A stretch of DNA of 64,000 nt, taken from positions 744,001 to 808,000 of the forward strand of contig JADJEE010000002.1 of the NCBI GenBank assembly GCA_016709225.1, given 5' to 3'. Each line of letters begins with the position of its first letter. Within the stretch, counting starts at the first letter, position 1. The position numbers and the translations under genes were made by a program. The DNA comes from Deltaproteobacteria bacterium (GTDB taxonomy: Bacteria > Myxococcota_A > Polyangia > Nannocystales > Nannocystaceae). Of this stretch, positions 23,378 through 31,583 are shown piece after piece. A model generated the notes under the pieces. It was not told where the DNA came from, searched no databases, and worked only from the letters and a program-made list of their open reading frames with translations.

Positions 23378-23938
23378 TCAGAAGCGGCCGCCGATGCTGA
23401 GCCCGGCCTGTCCGCGCGCGAGCATCGGCGCGACCCGCAGCCCGGCGACGCCCTGCGTCGGCAGGGCTCGCGTGCGCTTGTTCGCCACGGCGAACGCGAT
23501 CATGCCGCCGACGAACACCGGCACGCCCACCGCTGCCAGGCCCACGCCGGCCCACAACACCTTGGGCCCGAAGCTGCCGTTGCTGTAGCCGCCCGCGAGG
23601 CCACCGCCCAGCACCACCAGCGCGCCGCCGACGGTGAGCGTCGCGACGCCGCGGATCCGCAGCTTGCGGAGCTTCTCGCGCTGCTCCGCGAGACCCTCGT
23701 CGGCCGTGCTCGGACGCGGCGCCGCCAGGGCCGGGCGTGGGGGCGGCAGCTCGTCGTCGGCCGCTTGCGCGAGCTCGACGTCGGACGCCGACGGTGCGAC
23801 CGCAGTCGCGGGCTCGTCGGCCGCAGGCGACGCGGCGCTCGATCCCGCGGGCTCCTGCCACCGCGCGGACGCGGTCGACGGCAGCTGGGTGAACACGGCC
23901 AAGGTGGCGACGGCAGTGGCGACGTTGCGCAGCATCAT
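23378..23938 (-). CDS. Small exported envelope protein with two hydrophobic helices
   Basis: This 186-residue protein has a signal peptide (MLRNVATAVATLAVFTQLPS up to ASA near residue 25). An Ala/Pro/Asp-rich linker spans ~26-85, then a charged helix (LAEQREKLRKLRIRG) and two hydrophobic segments at ~97-117 and ~128-150. The last residues, QAGLSIGGRF, end in Phe like an outer-membrane strand. Two other products in the window (47480-48388 and 60937-61365) have a similar plan of linker plus two Gly/Ala-rich helices, and the first also ends GVALSGRF. Function is unknown; membership of a family of myxobacterial envelope proteins is inference. Confidence 0.75.
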   Translation of the reverse strand: MMLRNVATAVATLAVFTQLPSTASARWQEPAGSSAASPAADEPATAVAPSASDVELAQAADDELPPPRPALAAPRPSTADEGLAEQREKLRKLRIRGVATLTVGGALVVLGGGLAGGYSNGSFGPKVLWAGVGLAAVGVPVFVGGMIAFAVANKRTRALPTQGVAGLRVAPMLARGQAGLSIGGRF

Positions 23939-24043
23939 GCCGACCCAGGTGCGCGCGGCCGGGAGTTCGATTCCCCTGACGCGAGCGCGGGGCGGTGGCC
24001 GACGCCGACGTGGCCGCCGCTACACTCGCCCGCAGCGGTGGCT

Positions 24044-24724
24044 TCAGTCGAGACCGACGCGGCCGTCGATCCAGTACGCCTTGGTCCGCAGCTCGCCGAC
24101 GCCGCGCCCACGCAGCTCGTCGCGCACCCGCTGCACGAGGTCGGCGGCGCCGGTGATGCCGACGGCGCCCGCGAGCTGCGGCAGCGCCCGCGCGAGCGTC
24201 TCGCCGCGCGCGGCCCCCATCGGGCGCTCGACCAGCTCGACCTCCTCGAGACCGGTCGCAGCGATGGCCCGCGCGACGGCGACGCCTTGCGCCACCTCGA
24301 TCCACGCGCGCACCTGACCAGGACGCGCCCTCGCGTAGCTCGCAGCGACCGCGATCGAGGTCTCGTCGCCGACCAGCGTCAGCGGACCGGGCGGCATCGC
24401 GAGCGAGCGCGCGGGACCGGCAAGGCGAACGCGCGCGCCCGGCTCGAGCGTCCGTGCCCAACGCGAGGCCGGCGTGTCACCGCGGGCGTACACGAGCAGC
24501 GCCGTGCCGCCGTCGGGGCCCCACCACAGCGGCGTGTACGTGCGAACGTCGTCGCTCGGCATCAGCACCTGCAGCTTGTCGCCGGCACTCCACCGCGCAC
24601 CGCCGCCGCCCCGCACGGCCAGGCGCACGAGCCGGAACGACGGCTCGGGTGCGGTGACCCCGATGATCTCGGCGTCACGCAACAGCGGACCGAGCAACCG
24701 GAAGACGCGGCCCTTCATCGACAT
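24044..24724 (-). CDS. Siderophore-interacting protein-type FAD-binding oxidoreductase
   Basis: The product has 226 residues from ATG 24724 (MSMKGRVFRLLG). The N-terminal half is a ferredoxin-reductase-like beta-barrel with RTYTPL, the flavin-contact motif of the ViuB/siderophore-interacting family, followed by the conserved LVYARGDTPASRWA segment. The C-terminal half carries LVGDETSIAVAAS, matching the family's GDETALPA motif in the NAD(P)H-binding domain, and ends in KAYWIDGR, close to the family's KGYWRxG. These enzymes reduce ferric siderophores in the cytoplasm to release iron. No siderophore transport or synthesis gene lies nearby, so a role with some other flavin reductase substrate remains possible. 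Confidence 0.88.
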   Translation of the reverse strand: MSMKGRVFRLLGPLLRDAEIIGVTAPEPSFRLVRLAVRGGGGARWSAGDKLQVLMPSDDVRTYTPLWWGPDGGTALLVYARGDTPASRWARTLEPGARVRLAGPARSLAMPPGPLTLVGDETSIAVAASYARARPGQVRAWIEVAQGVAVARAIAATGLEEVELVERPMGAARGETLARALPQLAGAVGITGAADLVQRVRDELRGRGVGELRTKAYWIDGRVGLD

Positions 24725-24882
24725 GATGGACCATCGAGGGACGCTCGCTCCGGCACGCGGGTTACGTCGCGTGTGCCGCCTTGCGATGCCCGCGCGTCCG
24801 AGAATCGTCCGCGGGGGCTGTAACGATCGCCCGCCCGCGGGCACCGGTGCCCGACGCCCCATCGGCGCCCGGGAGACCCACC

Positions 24883-25452
24883 ATGCACCGCACACCTCAT
24901 CTCGTCTTCACCGTGGGCTTGCTCGCCCTGTTTGCCGGTTGTGATACCGCCGAGCCCGACGACGCGGCCCTTCGCGTCGACGATGCGCCGCAGTGCGGGC
25001 CAAAGACGCTGCCCTGCCCCGACACGGGCGACACCGCGGACACCGACGACGGCACCAGCAGCTCCGACGACGGCACAGGTGGCTCCGACGACGGTACGGG
25101 TGGCTCCGACGACGGTACGGGCGGCTCCGACGACGGTACGGGCGGCTCCGACGACGACGAGGGCGAGGCCGATCTGCCCTACAACTACGATGTCCAGCTC
25201 GGCGACACCGTCTTGCTCGACGACATCTTCCTCTCCGAGGGGCCGCTGCCGACCGCGGTGCTCTCGTTGACCCCGCGCGAGGGCGACTGGCGGCTCGCGG
25301 AGCTCGAGGGCGGTGTTGCGTTCGAGGTCACCCAGGACGACTGCGACCACGAGGGCAGCGACGGCACCGGTCGCGACCGCTTCGATATCACCTGGCAGAA
25401 CCCCGACGGCACGCAGAGCAGCGATCACTTCACGATTCGCTACTGCGATTGA
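24883..25452 (+). CDS. Lipoprotein with Ser/Asp/Gly tandem-repeat linker
   Basis: The 189-residue protein starts at ATG 24883. The signal peptide HLVFTVGLLALFAGC ends in a good lipobox (LFAGC) with the acylated Cys at residue 20. Residues ~45-95 are an acidic linker made of four perfect or near-perfect repeats of SDDGTGG. The remaining ~95 residues (PYNYDVQLGDTVLLDD, FDITWQNPDGTQSSDHFTIR) look like a small beta-sandwich with one Cys pair. The family is not recognised. The domain is probably held away from the outer membrane surface by the linker. A codon at 24781 in the same frame is upstream of the signal peptide and rejected. Confidence 0.85.
   Translation: MHRTPHLVFTVGLLALFAGCDTAEPDDAALRVDDAPQCGPKTLPCPDTGDTADTDDGTSSSDDGTGGSDDGTGGSDDGTGGSDDGTGGSDDDEGEADLPYNYDVQLGDTVLLDDIFLSEGPLPTAVLSLTPREGDWRLAELEGGVAFEVTQDDCDHEGSDGTGRDRFDITWQNPDGTQSSDHFTIRYCD
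25063..25146 (+). repeat. Four 21-bp tandem repeats coding SDDGTGG
   Basis: Four consecutive 21-base units beginning tccgacgacgg encode SDDGTGG in the linker of the lipoprotein at 24883-25452; a fifth, diverged partial unit follows. Units two to four differ from one another only at one third-position base. The near-identity at the DNA level suggests recent expansion. Confidence 0.93.
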
Positions 25453-25514
25453 GCACGCGCAAGGCGAGACACCGAGTGCGCGGCGCCGCTGGATCGCCGC
25501 GCCCTCGCGTGCTC
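25451..25514. terminator. Nested stem-loop between convergent genes
   Basis: A 9-bp outer stem (25451-25459 with 25506-25514) encloses an 8-bp GC-only stem (25478-25485 with 25495-25502, 9-base loop). It starts at the stop codon of the rightward lipoprotein gene and lies in the gap to the leftward gene ending at 25564. It has no T-tract, so it is a candidate bidirectional transcription barrier or mRNA 3'-end structure rather than a textbook intrinsic terminator. Confidence 0.45.
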
Positions 25515-25563
25515 CACCGCAGCATCGGCGATGCGCGACGCCGGTCGCTTCGATGGGTCGCCC

Positions 25564-26544
25564 TCAACCGCACGCCACCTCGAGGGTCGTGCACTCGCCG
25601 GTCGTGAACGGCGGTGCATAGCCCTCGGGCGGGTTGCCGGTCTCGATCTCGACCAAGCCGACCGTGCACGCGATGAGCGACGACGTGGTCGGTGCCGCGA
25701 GGCAGTCGTCGAAGTACGCCGCCGGCTGCAGCTGCAGCGCGCCGGAGCGGCCGACGCGGCCGAAGTTCTGGCAGCCGGGGCAGTCATAGCTCCACTCGAC
25801 GAGCACGGTGCCATCGCCGAACGCGTGCACGCGCTGGGCGACCAGGCCCTCGTCGCCCATCTCGCCCCATAGCACCTCGTAGGTGCCGGGCACATCGTCG
25901 CGCAGGGACTCGAGCAGACAGATCGCGGCGGCGTCCGACTCGAGCGTCTCGAGCGTGGAGAAGCCCAGCGCCCACACGCGATCGCACACCGCAGGGCCGT
26001 CCTGCGCGCAGCCGAGCGGGCTCTCGCAGCCCTCGCTGTACGAAAAGCAATCGCCGTCGGTGAACGACTCACAGTCGCCGCACTCGTACTCCCAGCGCTG
26101 CACGCACTCGGTCTGCACGCACGTGGTGATGACGCCGACCTGGTCCTCGCACTCGCAGGTCGCCGAGCCGACGATGGTCGGTATGCCGTCGACGAGCGTG
26201 CAACTCTGACAACCCTCGAGCGTGTCACCGAGCATGCAGTCGCGGGTCGCGAGGCACGGCCCCCACTGCAGCTCGCCGTCGATCTCGTCGCAGTACGCGA
26301 CACCGTCCATGCCGTCCGTGGTGCACTCGACGAACATGCCCTCGAGCGCACACGGGCCCGACGGGCCGTCGCCCGCGGTGGTCGTGGCGGTGGCATCGGC
26401 GGTCGTGCTGTCGGCGGTCGCCGTATCGGGCGTCGAGTCGCTGGTCGGATCGCCGTCCGCGCTGGCCCCAGTCGCGCTCGCGACCGCGCCGTCGCCACAG
26501 GCGAGTGCGAGACCGAAGGAGAGGATCGCACTTCGCGTCTTCAT
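25564..26544 (-). CDS. Cys-rich lipoprotein
   Basis: From ATG 26544 the protein has 326 residues. MKTRSAILSFGLALAC is a lipoprotein signal with LALAC as lipobox. An Ala/Thr/Asp-rich linker runs to ~70. The mature part has about 25 cysteines, with closely spaced pairs such as CECED, ECGDC and CPGC, and no MopE-type DCDG core. I do not recognise a named domain. The start codon overlaps the stop of the upstream gene in ATGA, so it is coupled to the lipoprotein encoded at 26541-27227. Both end up on the cell envelope and may act together. Confidence 0.85.
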   Translation of the reverse strand: MKTRSAILSFGLALACGDGAVASATGASADGDPTSDSTPDTATADSTTADATATTTAGDGPSGPCALEGMFVECTTDGMDGVAYCDEIDGELQWGPCLATRDCMLGDTLEGCQSCTLVDGIPTIVGSATCECEDQVGVITTCVQTECVQRWEYECGDCESFTDGDCFSYSEGCESPLGCAQDGPAVCDRVWALGFSTLETLESDAAAICLLESLRDDVPGTYEVLWGEMGDEGLVAQRVHAFGDGTVLVEWSYDCPGCQNFGRVGRSGALQLQPAAYFDDCLAAPTTSSLIACTVGLVEIETGNPPEGYAPPFTTGECTTLEVACG

Positions 26545-27227
26545 TGCAGCAACACTCCTTCGAAGGCCCCGCGACAACACGTCGTGAAGATCTGCATGTC
26601 CTCGCCGCCGCAGTCGAATGCCGCGAGCGCCTCGCCGACCTCGCACTGCGAGATGACGGTGTCGTCGACGATGCAGTCGCACAGCGCGGTGGCGTCCTCG
26701 ACCGGACACACGACCTCGAGATCGTGGCCGTAGCACCCCGTGCCCCGCCATTCGCACGCCGACTGTGTGCCGCCGCCGCCCGGGATGCCGCCCAGGTGCC
26801 AGCAGGAGCCCTGACACAGGTCGTGCTGGATGTAGACCGCCTCGCACTCGCGCGCCTCGCACGAGGGCTCGGCGGGCCCGGCCGCGACCGCCTCGCACGC
26901 GATCACCTCGCGGTAGACGTCGATGCAGGCGCCCTGCTCTGCGAGTACGATCGCATCGAGACAGCGTCCGTAGCAGGTCTCGCCGACGAACACGTCGGCG
27001 CAGCCGCGGGCCTCGGCGTTGAGGCACCACGACACGCAAAGGTCGGCGTCGGTCGGGGCGCCGCTGGTGGTGCTGGTCGTGCCGGGATCGCTCGCAGCGG
27101 TGGTGTCGGTCGGCGCCGCCGACGAGGACGACGAGCCCGATGCGGCGCTGGACGTCGCCTCATTCGTCGATACGTCGACGGCCGGCCCGCACGCGAACAC
27201 CAGCGAGAGCCACCACCACCGCCACAT
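26541..27227 (-). CDS. Cys-rich lipoprotein
   Basis: The 228-residue protein begins MWRWWWLSLVFACG, a short signal peptide whose lipobox VFAC places the lipid on residue 13. A Ser/Thr/Ala-rich linker follows to ~60. The mature part has about 20 cysteines in patterns such as CVSWC, CYGRC and CLCDC-like spacing, typical of small disulfide-rich folds. No family is recognised. Its stop overlaps the start of the next lipoprotein gene by four bases, and the two share Cys-rich style but not obvious sequence identity. Upstream lies a 131-bp gap to the next gene, where a promoter is expected. Confidence 0.85.
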   Translation of the reverse strand: MWRWWWLSLVFACGPAVDVSTNEATSSAASGSSSSSAAPTDTTAASDPGTTSTTSGAPTDADLCVSWCLNAEARGCADVFVGETCYGRCLDAIVLAEQGACIDVYREVIACEAVAAGPAEPSCEARECEAVYIQHDLCQGSCWHLGGIPGGGGTQSACEWRGTGCYGHDLEVVCPVEDATALCDCIVDDTVISQCEVGEALAAFDCGGEDMQIFTTCCRGAFEGVLLQ

Positions 27228-27358
27228 CCTCGCAGTGTACCACCGGACGCCGCGCCGCAGCGCGGCGTGGATCGACGTCGCCGGGTCGACGCAGGTGTTC
27301 GGTGCTGCCCCCGCGCAGCTGCCTCACAAGTGCGCTGCGATCGCCGCCACGACCGACG

Positions 27359-29053
27359 TCACGCGGCCCCGACCCGCCGCCGTGAGAGCTGCACCAGTGC
27401 GCGCCGCAACCGCCCGTGGCGCGCCAGCCCGATCGCGAACGCGTCCTCGCGCGGCGCGCCCTTGGCCAGGAGTATCGGCAGCACGGCGCGGCGATCGGCC
27501 GCGGGCCAGCGTTCGACCCCGAGCAGGCACGCAAGCACGCTCCAGCGACCGAACCACACCCGCTGCATCGGATCCATCGCCGCGCGGCCGGACAGCCCGA
27601 GGCTCGCCCGCATGCGGCGCGAGCACGATGCCTCGGCCGCTTCGGTGTCGCCGCCGTGGTGGCGACCCACCCACTCGCCGACCGCGAGGCCGATGCGATC
27701 GAGCGAGATCTTGCCCGCGACGTCGTCGCGCGGCCGGTCGAGGTGAAAGTAGACATGACCCGCGGCCAGCTTGCGTAGCGTCGCGGGCGACGAGCGGTGC
27801 GCGGGGTCGCGGGCGATTCGGCGCTGCTCCTGCGCGAGTGCCCGCCGCGCGCCGGGATCGGCGGGGTGAAAGCCGAGCTTCTGGTAGAACCAGAACGCAC
27901 CACTCGCCAGCGCTTCGTCGTTGTCCTGGCCGAGCTGATAGGGATCGACGGCGAACACGTCCGCGGCGAACAGGTGGTGCACTGCCGAGAGCGCCTTGGC
28001 GTAGATCTCGGCGGCCTGGGTGCCGCGAAACGGCTCGAACACGTTGTAGTTGAGCTCCGCCGATCCGAACAGCAGGGCCGATTGATAGTAGCCGATCGGC
28101 ACGCCGTTCTTGTGCAGGACGAACACGTAGACCGTCTCCATCAGCGGACGGAACGCCGGGAGCAGCCCGATGCACGACAGCATCACGCCGTCACCCACGT
28201 CGATGAGCCGGACGTCTTCGGGGTTCGCGTGCTGGATGGCGTCGAGGTCGCGTTCACGCGTCACCATCGCCTCGCGCGCGGCGTGGATCAGCGCCTCGGC
28301 CCTCGTGCCGGCCACGTCGCGCACCGAGCGGGGTGGGATCCGCAGCGCCGTCGAGAGCTCGGGACGCCTCGACGACAGCGCCGCGCGCTGGAACACCGGC
28401 GCGTGGAGCTGCACCTTCGCGCGGGTCCGAGACGGCGTGTCCGGGCCCGCCGACAGCCGCATCGGCACGTCGACGGTCTCGTAGATCGTCTGCCGCGTGA
28501 GGTCGTCGAGCGCGAGCGCCTCGAAGCGCCGGATCACGAAGGTGGCGTCGGTCTGAGCCGGGCCTTTGATGCGCTCGAGCCACTCGCGGGTCGAGACGTC
28601 CAGCGACGAGATGTCGATGACCTGGGCCTGCGAGACCGCGAGGTCGAGCAGATGCTCGGCGCTCACGGCCGAATCGAACCGCTCCCAATCGATGCTCAGG
28701 TACCGAGGCCAATGCGTGGCGAGCCAGCGCGCCGTCGGCCAATGGAATTGGTAGCGGATGGGCGTCCCCGCGATCCCGGAGTCCTGCAGCGCCTGGGCGA
28801 ATTCGGCGACGTCACGGCGGCGACCGAAGCTCGCGATCCGACGCTCGACCTCGGCGAGGATCTTCGCATCGTCGGGGTACGCCCGCAGGAAACAGAGGAC
28901 CTCGTGAAACCGTCGCACCTGCGCCGCGGTGGTCGCCCGACGGCGGCCGATCTGCCGGAGCAACTGCAATTTCTGCGACGCCTCGCCGCCACCGAACCGA
29001 CGTGCAATTCGCTCGAGGCGGTTCAGCAGCAGGATCGTGGAGGGTACCGCCAA
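27359..29053 (-). CDS. GNAT-like domain protein with helical N-terminal region
   Basis: The most likely start is TTG 29053, preceded by AGGA at a spacing of eight bases, giving 564 residues; a longer frame to 29272 would run into the upstream gene and reads as Arg-rich noise. Residues ~1-220 are mostly helical. Residues ~330-450 look like a GNAT acyltransferase fold: VYVFVLHKNGVPIGYYQ (strands around the motif), LNYNVFEPFRGTQAAEIY (the position of the acyl-CoA loop) and GAFWFYQKLGFHP (a late GNAT helix and strand). Similar proteins occur in myxobacteria without assigned function. It lies downstream of the four leftward giant paralogs with a 145-bp gap, so it might belong to the same transcript. 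Confidence 0.65.
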   Translation of the reverse strand: MAVPSTILLLNRLERIARRFGGGEASQKLQLLRQIGRRRATTAAQVRRFHEVLCFLRAYPDDAKILAEVERRIASFGRRRDVAEFAQALQDSGIAGTPIRYQFHWPTARWLATHWPRYLSIDWERFDSAVSAEHLLDLAVSQAQVIDISSLDVSTREWLERIKGPAQTDATFVIRRFEALALDDLTRQTIYETVDVPMRLSAGPDTPSRTRAKVQLHAPVFQRAALSSRRPELSTALRIPPRSVRDVAGTRAEALIHAAREAMVTRERDLDAIQHANPEDVRLIDVGDGVMLSCIGLLPAFRPLMETVYVFVLHKNGVPIGYYQSALLFGSAELNYNVFEPFRGTQAAEIYAKALSAVHHLFAADVFAVDPYQLGQDNDEALASGAFWFYQKLGFHPADPGARRALAQEQRRIARDPAHRSSPATLRKLAAGHVYFHLDRPRDDVAGKISLDRIGLAVGEWVGRHHGGDTEAAEASCSRRMRASLGLSGRAAMDPMQRVWFGRWSVLACLLGVERWPAADRRAVLPILLAKGAPREDAFAIGLARHGRLRRALVQLSRRRVGAA

Positions 29054-29198
29054 GGCGGCGATCCTAGCAGGCCGCGCGTGGCGGCGGTACCGACGCAAAT
29101 GCCGAGACGCGTCGGTGCTCCGCGCAACTGTGACCGTCTCGCGCTGCGATCTTCGTCGAGATGCGCCGGCGCGGCCGACCCGATCGCTCGAGTCCGTG

Positions 29199-31583
29199 TC
29201 AGCCGCCCGCGGCGGCGGACACCAGCAGCTCGCCGGCGCCGCTGCGCTGGATCTCACCTGGCATCGGCGCACCGTCGAGGCCGTACCGCACCACGCGATA
29301 CCGGGTCATCGGCGGCCCACCGGCAACCACCGGCACCAGCAGCACGCCGGGTTCGCGCTGCGACTGCGTGAACGCCAGGGTGTCGACCACCGCGTCGCCC
29401 TCGGGCTCGAGCAGCTGCACCGCGACCGCGATCACACCGTGGCTCGCGAGCTCGGGACCCGCGACCAGGCGCACCTTCACCTGTCGGTGCTCGCCATCGC
29501 GATCGCGGACGATGAACACCGGATCTGCGGTGGTCACCGGCGCGCCGACGAAGGTGCTGCCATCACCGCGGATCACGACCACGTCGATGCGCACCGGCGG
29601 CGGCACCTCGGCGAGTGCCGGCATCGACACGACCTTCGTGCGCTTGTCGCCGGCCTCGAACCGCACCTCGGTGGTACGGGAGCGGCCGTCCTCCTCCATC
29701 GTCACGGTCACCAGCGCCTCGAGCGTGTCGGCGGGCAGCAGCGGGAAGAGCCGCAGCGATCGTTGACTCCGCCACGGACCGTGCACGACCCACGACGTGC
29801 CCGCCACATTCGTCCACGGCCCTGTGACCGACGGGCCGTCGGCGAAGAACCACGTGTTGCGGAGCTCGAGCCGCGGCGGTGGCTCGGCGACGGCGGGTGG
29901 CGGCGGACCGTCGAACATGCCCCCGCCGGGGTCCACGACCGTCGGCACAGGCGGCGGCGGGCCGAGTCGCGCGCGCAGCATCGCCCGCGGCGCCGCCTCG
30001 GTGAGCGCGAAGCTCCGCGCCGCCTCGCCATCGATGCGGGTATCGATCTGCACCTGCGGTGTCTCGGCGAACGAGAGCGTGCCGGGCACCAGCTCGACCT
30101 CGAGCCGCGGCACGCCGGAGAGCGGATGCACCGCGAGCTGCAACGAGCTCGCGCTCGACCACTCGCCGATGAAGGTCGGCGGTCCCTGCCACGGGCCGTC
30201 CTCGAGGAAGTGCACCTCGCTGCGCACGCGGTAGCTCGGCGGCTTGCCGTCGGTCCATGCCGAGAAGTGCTTTGCAGTGGCGTCGCCGGGCTCGAAGGTC
30301 AGCGCGACCTGGGTCGTCGGGGTGCGCTCGTCGGGGTATGCCAGCTGCGTGACCAACCGCTGCACACCAAGGCTCGCGAAGTCGCCCAGCGGTCGCACGT
30401 CGACGTCGAGTCGCTGCCAGAAGCTGCCGGCATCACTGGCCTCGACCACGTGGGGCACCGCACCCATCGCCGAGAGCAGCCCCTGCGGCGCCGCGGTGCG
30501 GGTCTCGGCGTGGGACTCGTTCCAATCGAAGCGCATCGTCACGAGCTCCTCCTCGTGGATGTCTTTGAACGAGAACTGCAGGTTGAGCGCGAAGGTCGAG
30601 GACGTGCCACCGGTGCCGGCACCACCACCAGCCGCTCCACCCCCGCCGCCACCGAGCTGGCGCAGCATGTCGACCGGCAGGCCGAGTTGCTCGGCGAGCC
30701 GACCCACGAGGCTGGCGTCGGCCAGCGCCTCGCCGAGGCTACCGGCGCCCAGCGCCGCGGCGGCTGCGGTCGCAGCCTCGAGCAGGTTGGGTTGCCCCTG
30801 CGGCTGCAGGTGGCTCTTGAAGAAGTCGCGGACGATCTGCTCCTGCAACCACTGCACCGCCGCGTCGACGCGCGCGCGCAGCTCGGCATCGTCGACGAAG
30901 CGCAGCACCTCGATGCGGATCGCGCCGCTCTCGACCAGCTTCTTGGTCGCCGACTCGACGCCCGCACGCACGCCGATGCCGTCGTACGCGACGCCGGCCT
31001 GGAAGCCCCACGACAGCTCGTCGTAGACGCGGCGGTAGTCAGCCTCGACCCGCACCGCCAGCGCGGGCCGCAGGCCGTCGTACTCGAGCTCGTAGCGCAC
31101 GCCGAGCGGGCTCGGCGACGACGCGTCGCCGCGGACCAGTGCTTCGACGAGTGCCGCGCCCTGCTGCGTGAGCTTCATCGAGAACACCGCACGGTTGCCG
31201 CCGAGCACGTCGCACGGCGTCTCGCCCAGCAGCTGCTCGACGAAGCCATCGCCCTCGCGCAGCGCTGCGGCCAGCGTGGCCTTACCGCTGCGCCAGGGGA
31301 ACTGCGACAGCACCGGCTCGTGCACTCCGACGCGCTGCGCATGCCGGCGCGCCTCCTCGAGCGCGGCCTCGCTGGCGACCAGCTCGCAGGTGAACGACAG
31401 CAGGCCGACGCCGCCCTGGGCCGCGTCCGCGTCGCGGAACTTCACGAACGCGATCTCCGGCTGCCCGCCGGCGTCGGCGAGGGTCGGCCGCGTCGGCGCC
31501 CACCACACCCGCGAGGGGTCGGCATGGTCGCCGAACAGCACCAGCTCGCCGACGACGCCGAGCGGTCGATCGAGCGCCAGCAT
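29199..31583 (-). CDS. Giant paralogous family member 6 (last of the leftward four)
   Basis: The protein has 794 residues from ATG 31583, which shares its A with the TGA of the previous gene (TGATG). It starts MLALDRPLGVVGELVLF. The shared N-terminal block includes VWWAPTRPTL and GGVGLLSFTCELV; the central block includes CDVLGGNRAVFSMKLTQQ and a GVRYELEYDGLRPALAVRV strand pair. A poly-Gly linker (LGGGGGGAAGGGAGTGG) lies near residue 355. The APQGLLSAMG block and three or four beta-sandwich modules follow. A Pro-rich stretch (LGPPPPVPTVV) interrupts the tail near 550. There is no signal peptide or membrane segment. Function unknown; order, coupling and homology show it belongs with its neighbours. 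Confidence 0.75.
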   Translation of the reverse strand: MLALDRPLGVVGELVLFGDHADPSRVWWAPTRPTLADAGGQPEIAFVKFRDADAAQGGVGLLSFTCELVASEAALEEARRHAQRVGVHEPVLSQFPWRSGKATLAAALREGDGFVEQLLGETPCDVLGGNRAVFSMKLTQQGAALVEALVRGDASSPSPLGVRYELEYDGLRPALAVRVEADYRRVYDELSWGFQAGVAYDGIGVRAGVESATKKLVESGAIRIEVLRFVDDAELRARVDAAVQWLQEQIVRDFFKSHLQPQGQPNLLEAATAAAAALGAGSLGEALADASLVGRLAEQLGLPVDMLRQLGGGGGGAAGGGAGTGGTSSTFALNLQFSFKDIHEEELVTMRFDWNESHAETRTAAPQGLLSAMGAVPHVVEASDAGSFWQRLDVDVRPLGDFASLGVQRLVTQLAYPDERTPTTQVALTFEPGDATAKHFSAWTDGKPPSYRVRSEVHFLEDGPWQGPPTFIGEWSSASSLQLAVHPLSGVPRLEVELVPGTLSFAETPQVQIDTRIDGEAARSFALTEAAPRAMLRARLGPPPPVPTVVDPGGGMFDGPPPPAVAEPPPRLELRNTWFFADGPSVTGPWTNVAGTSWVVHGPWRSQRSLRLFPLLPADTLEALVTVTMEEDGRSRTTEVRFEAGDKRTKVVSMPALAEVPPPVRIDVVVIRGDGSTFVGAPVTTADPVFIVRDRDGEHRQVKVRLVAGPELASHGVIAVAVQLLEPEGDAVVDTLAFTQSQREPGVLLVPVVAGGPPMTRYRVVRYGLDGAPMPGEIQRSGAGELLVSAAAGG

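Noticed and set aside
29054..29272. A longer N-terminus for the GNAT-like gene
   Set aside because: It overlaps the upstream paralog gene and reads as Arg/Ser-rich sequence without pattern.
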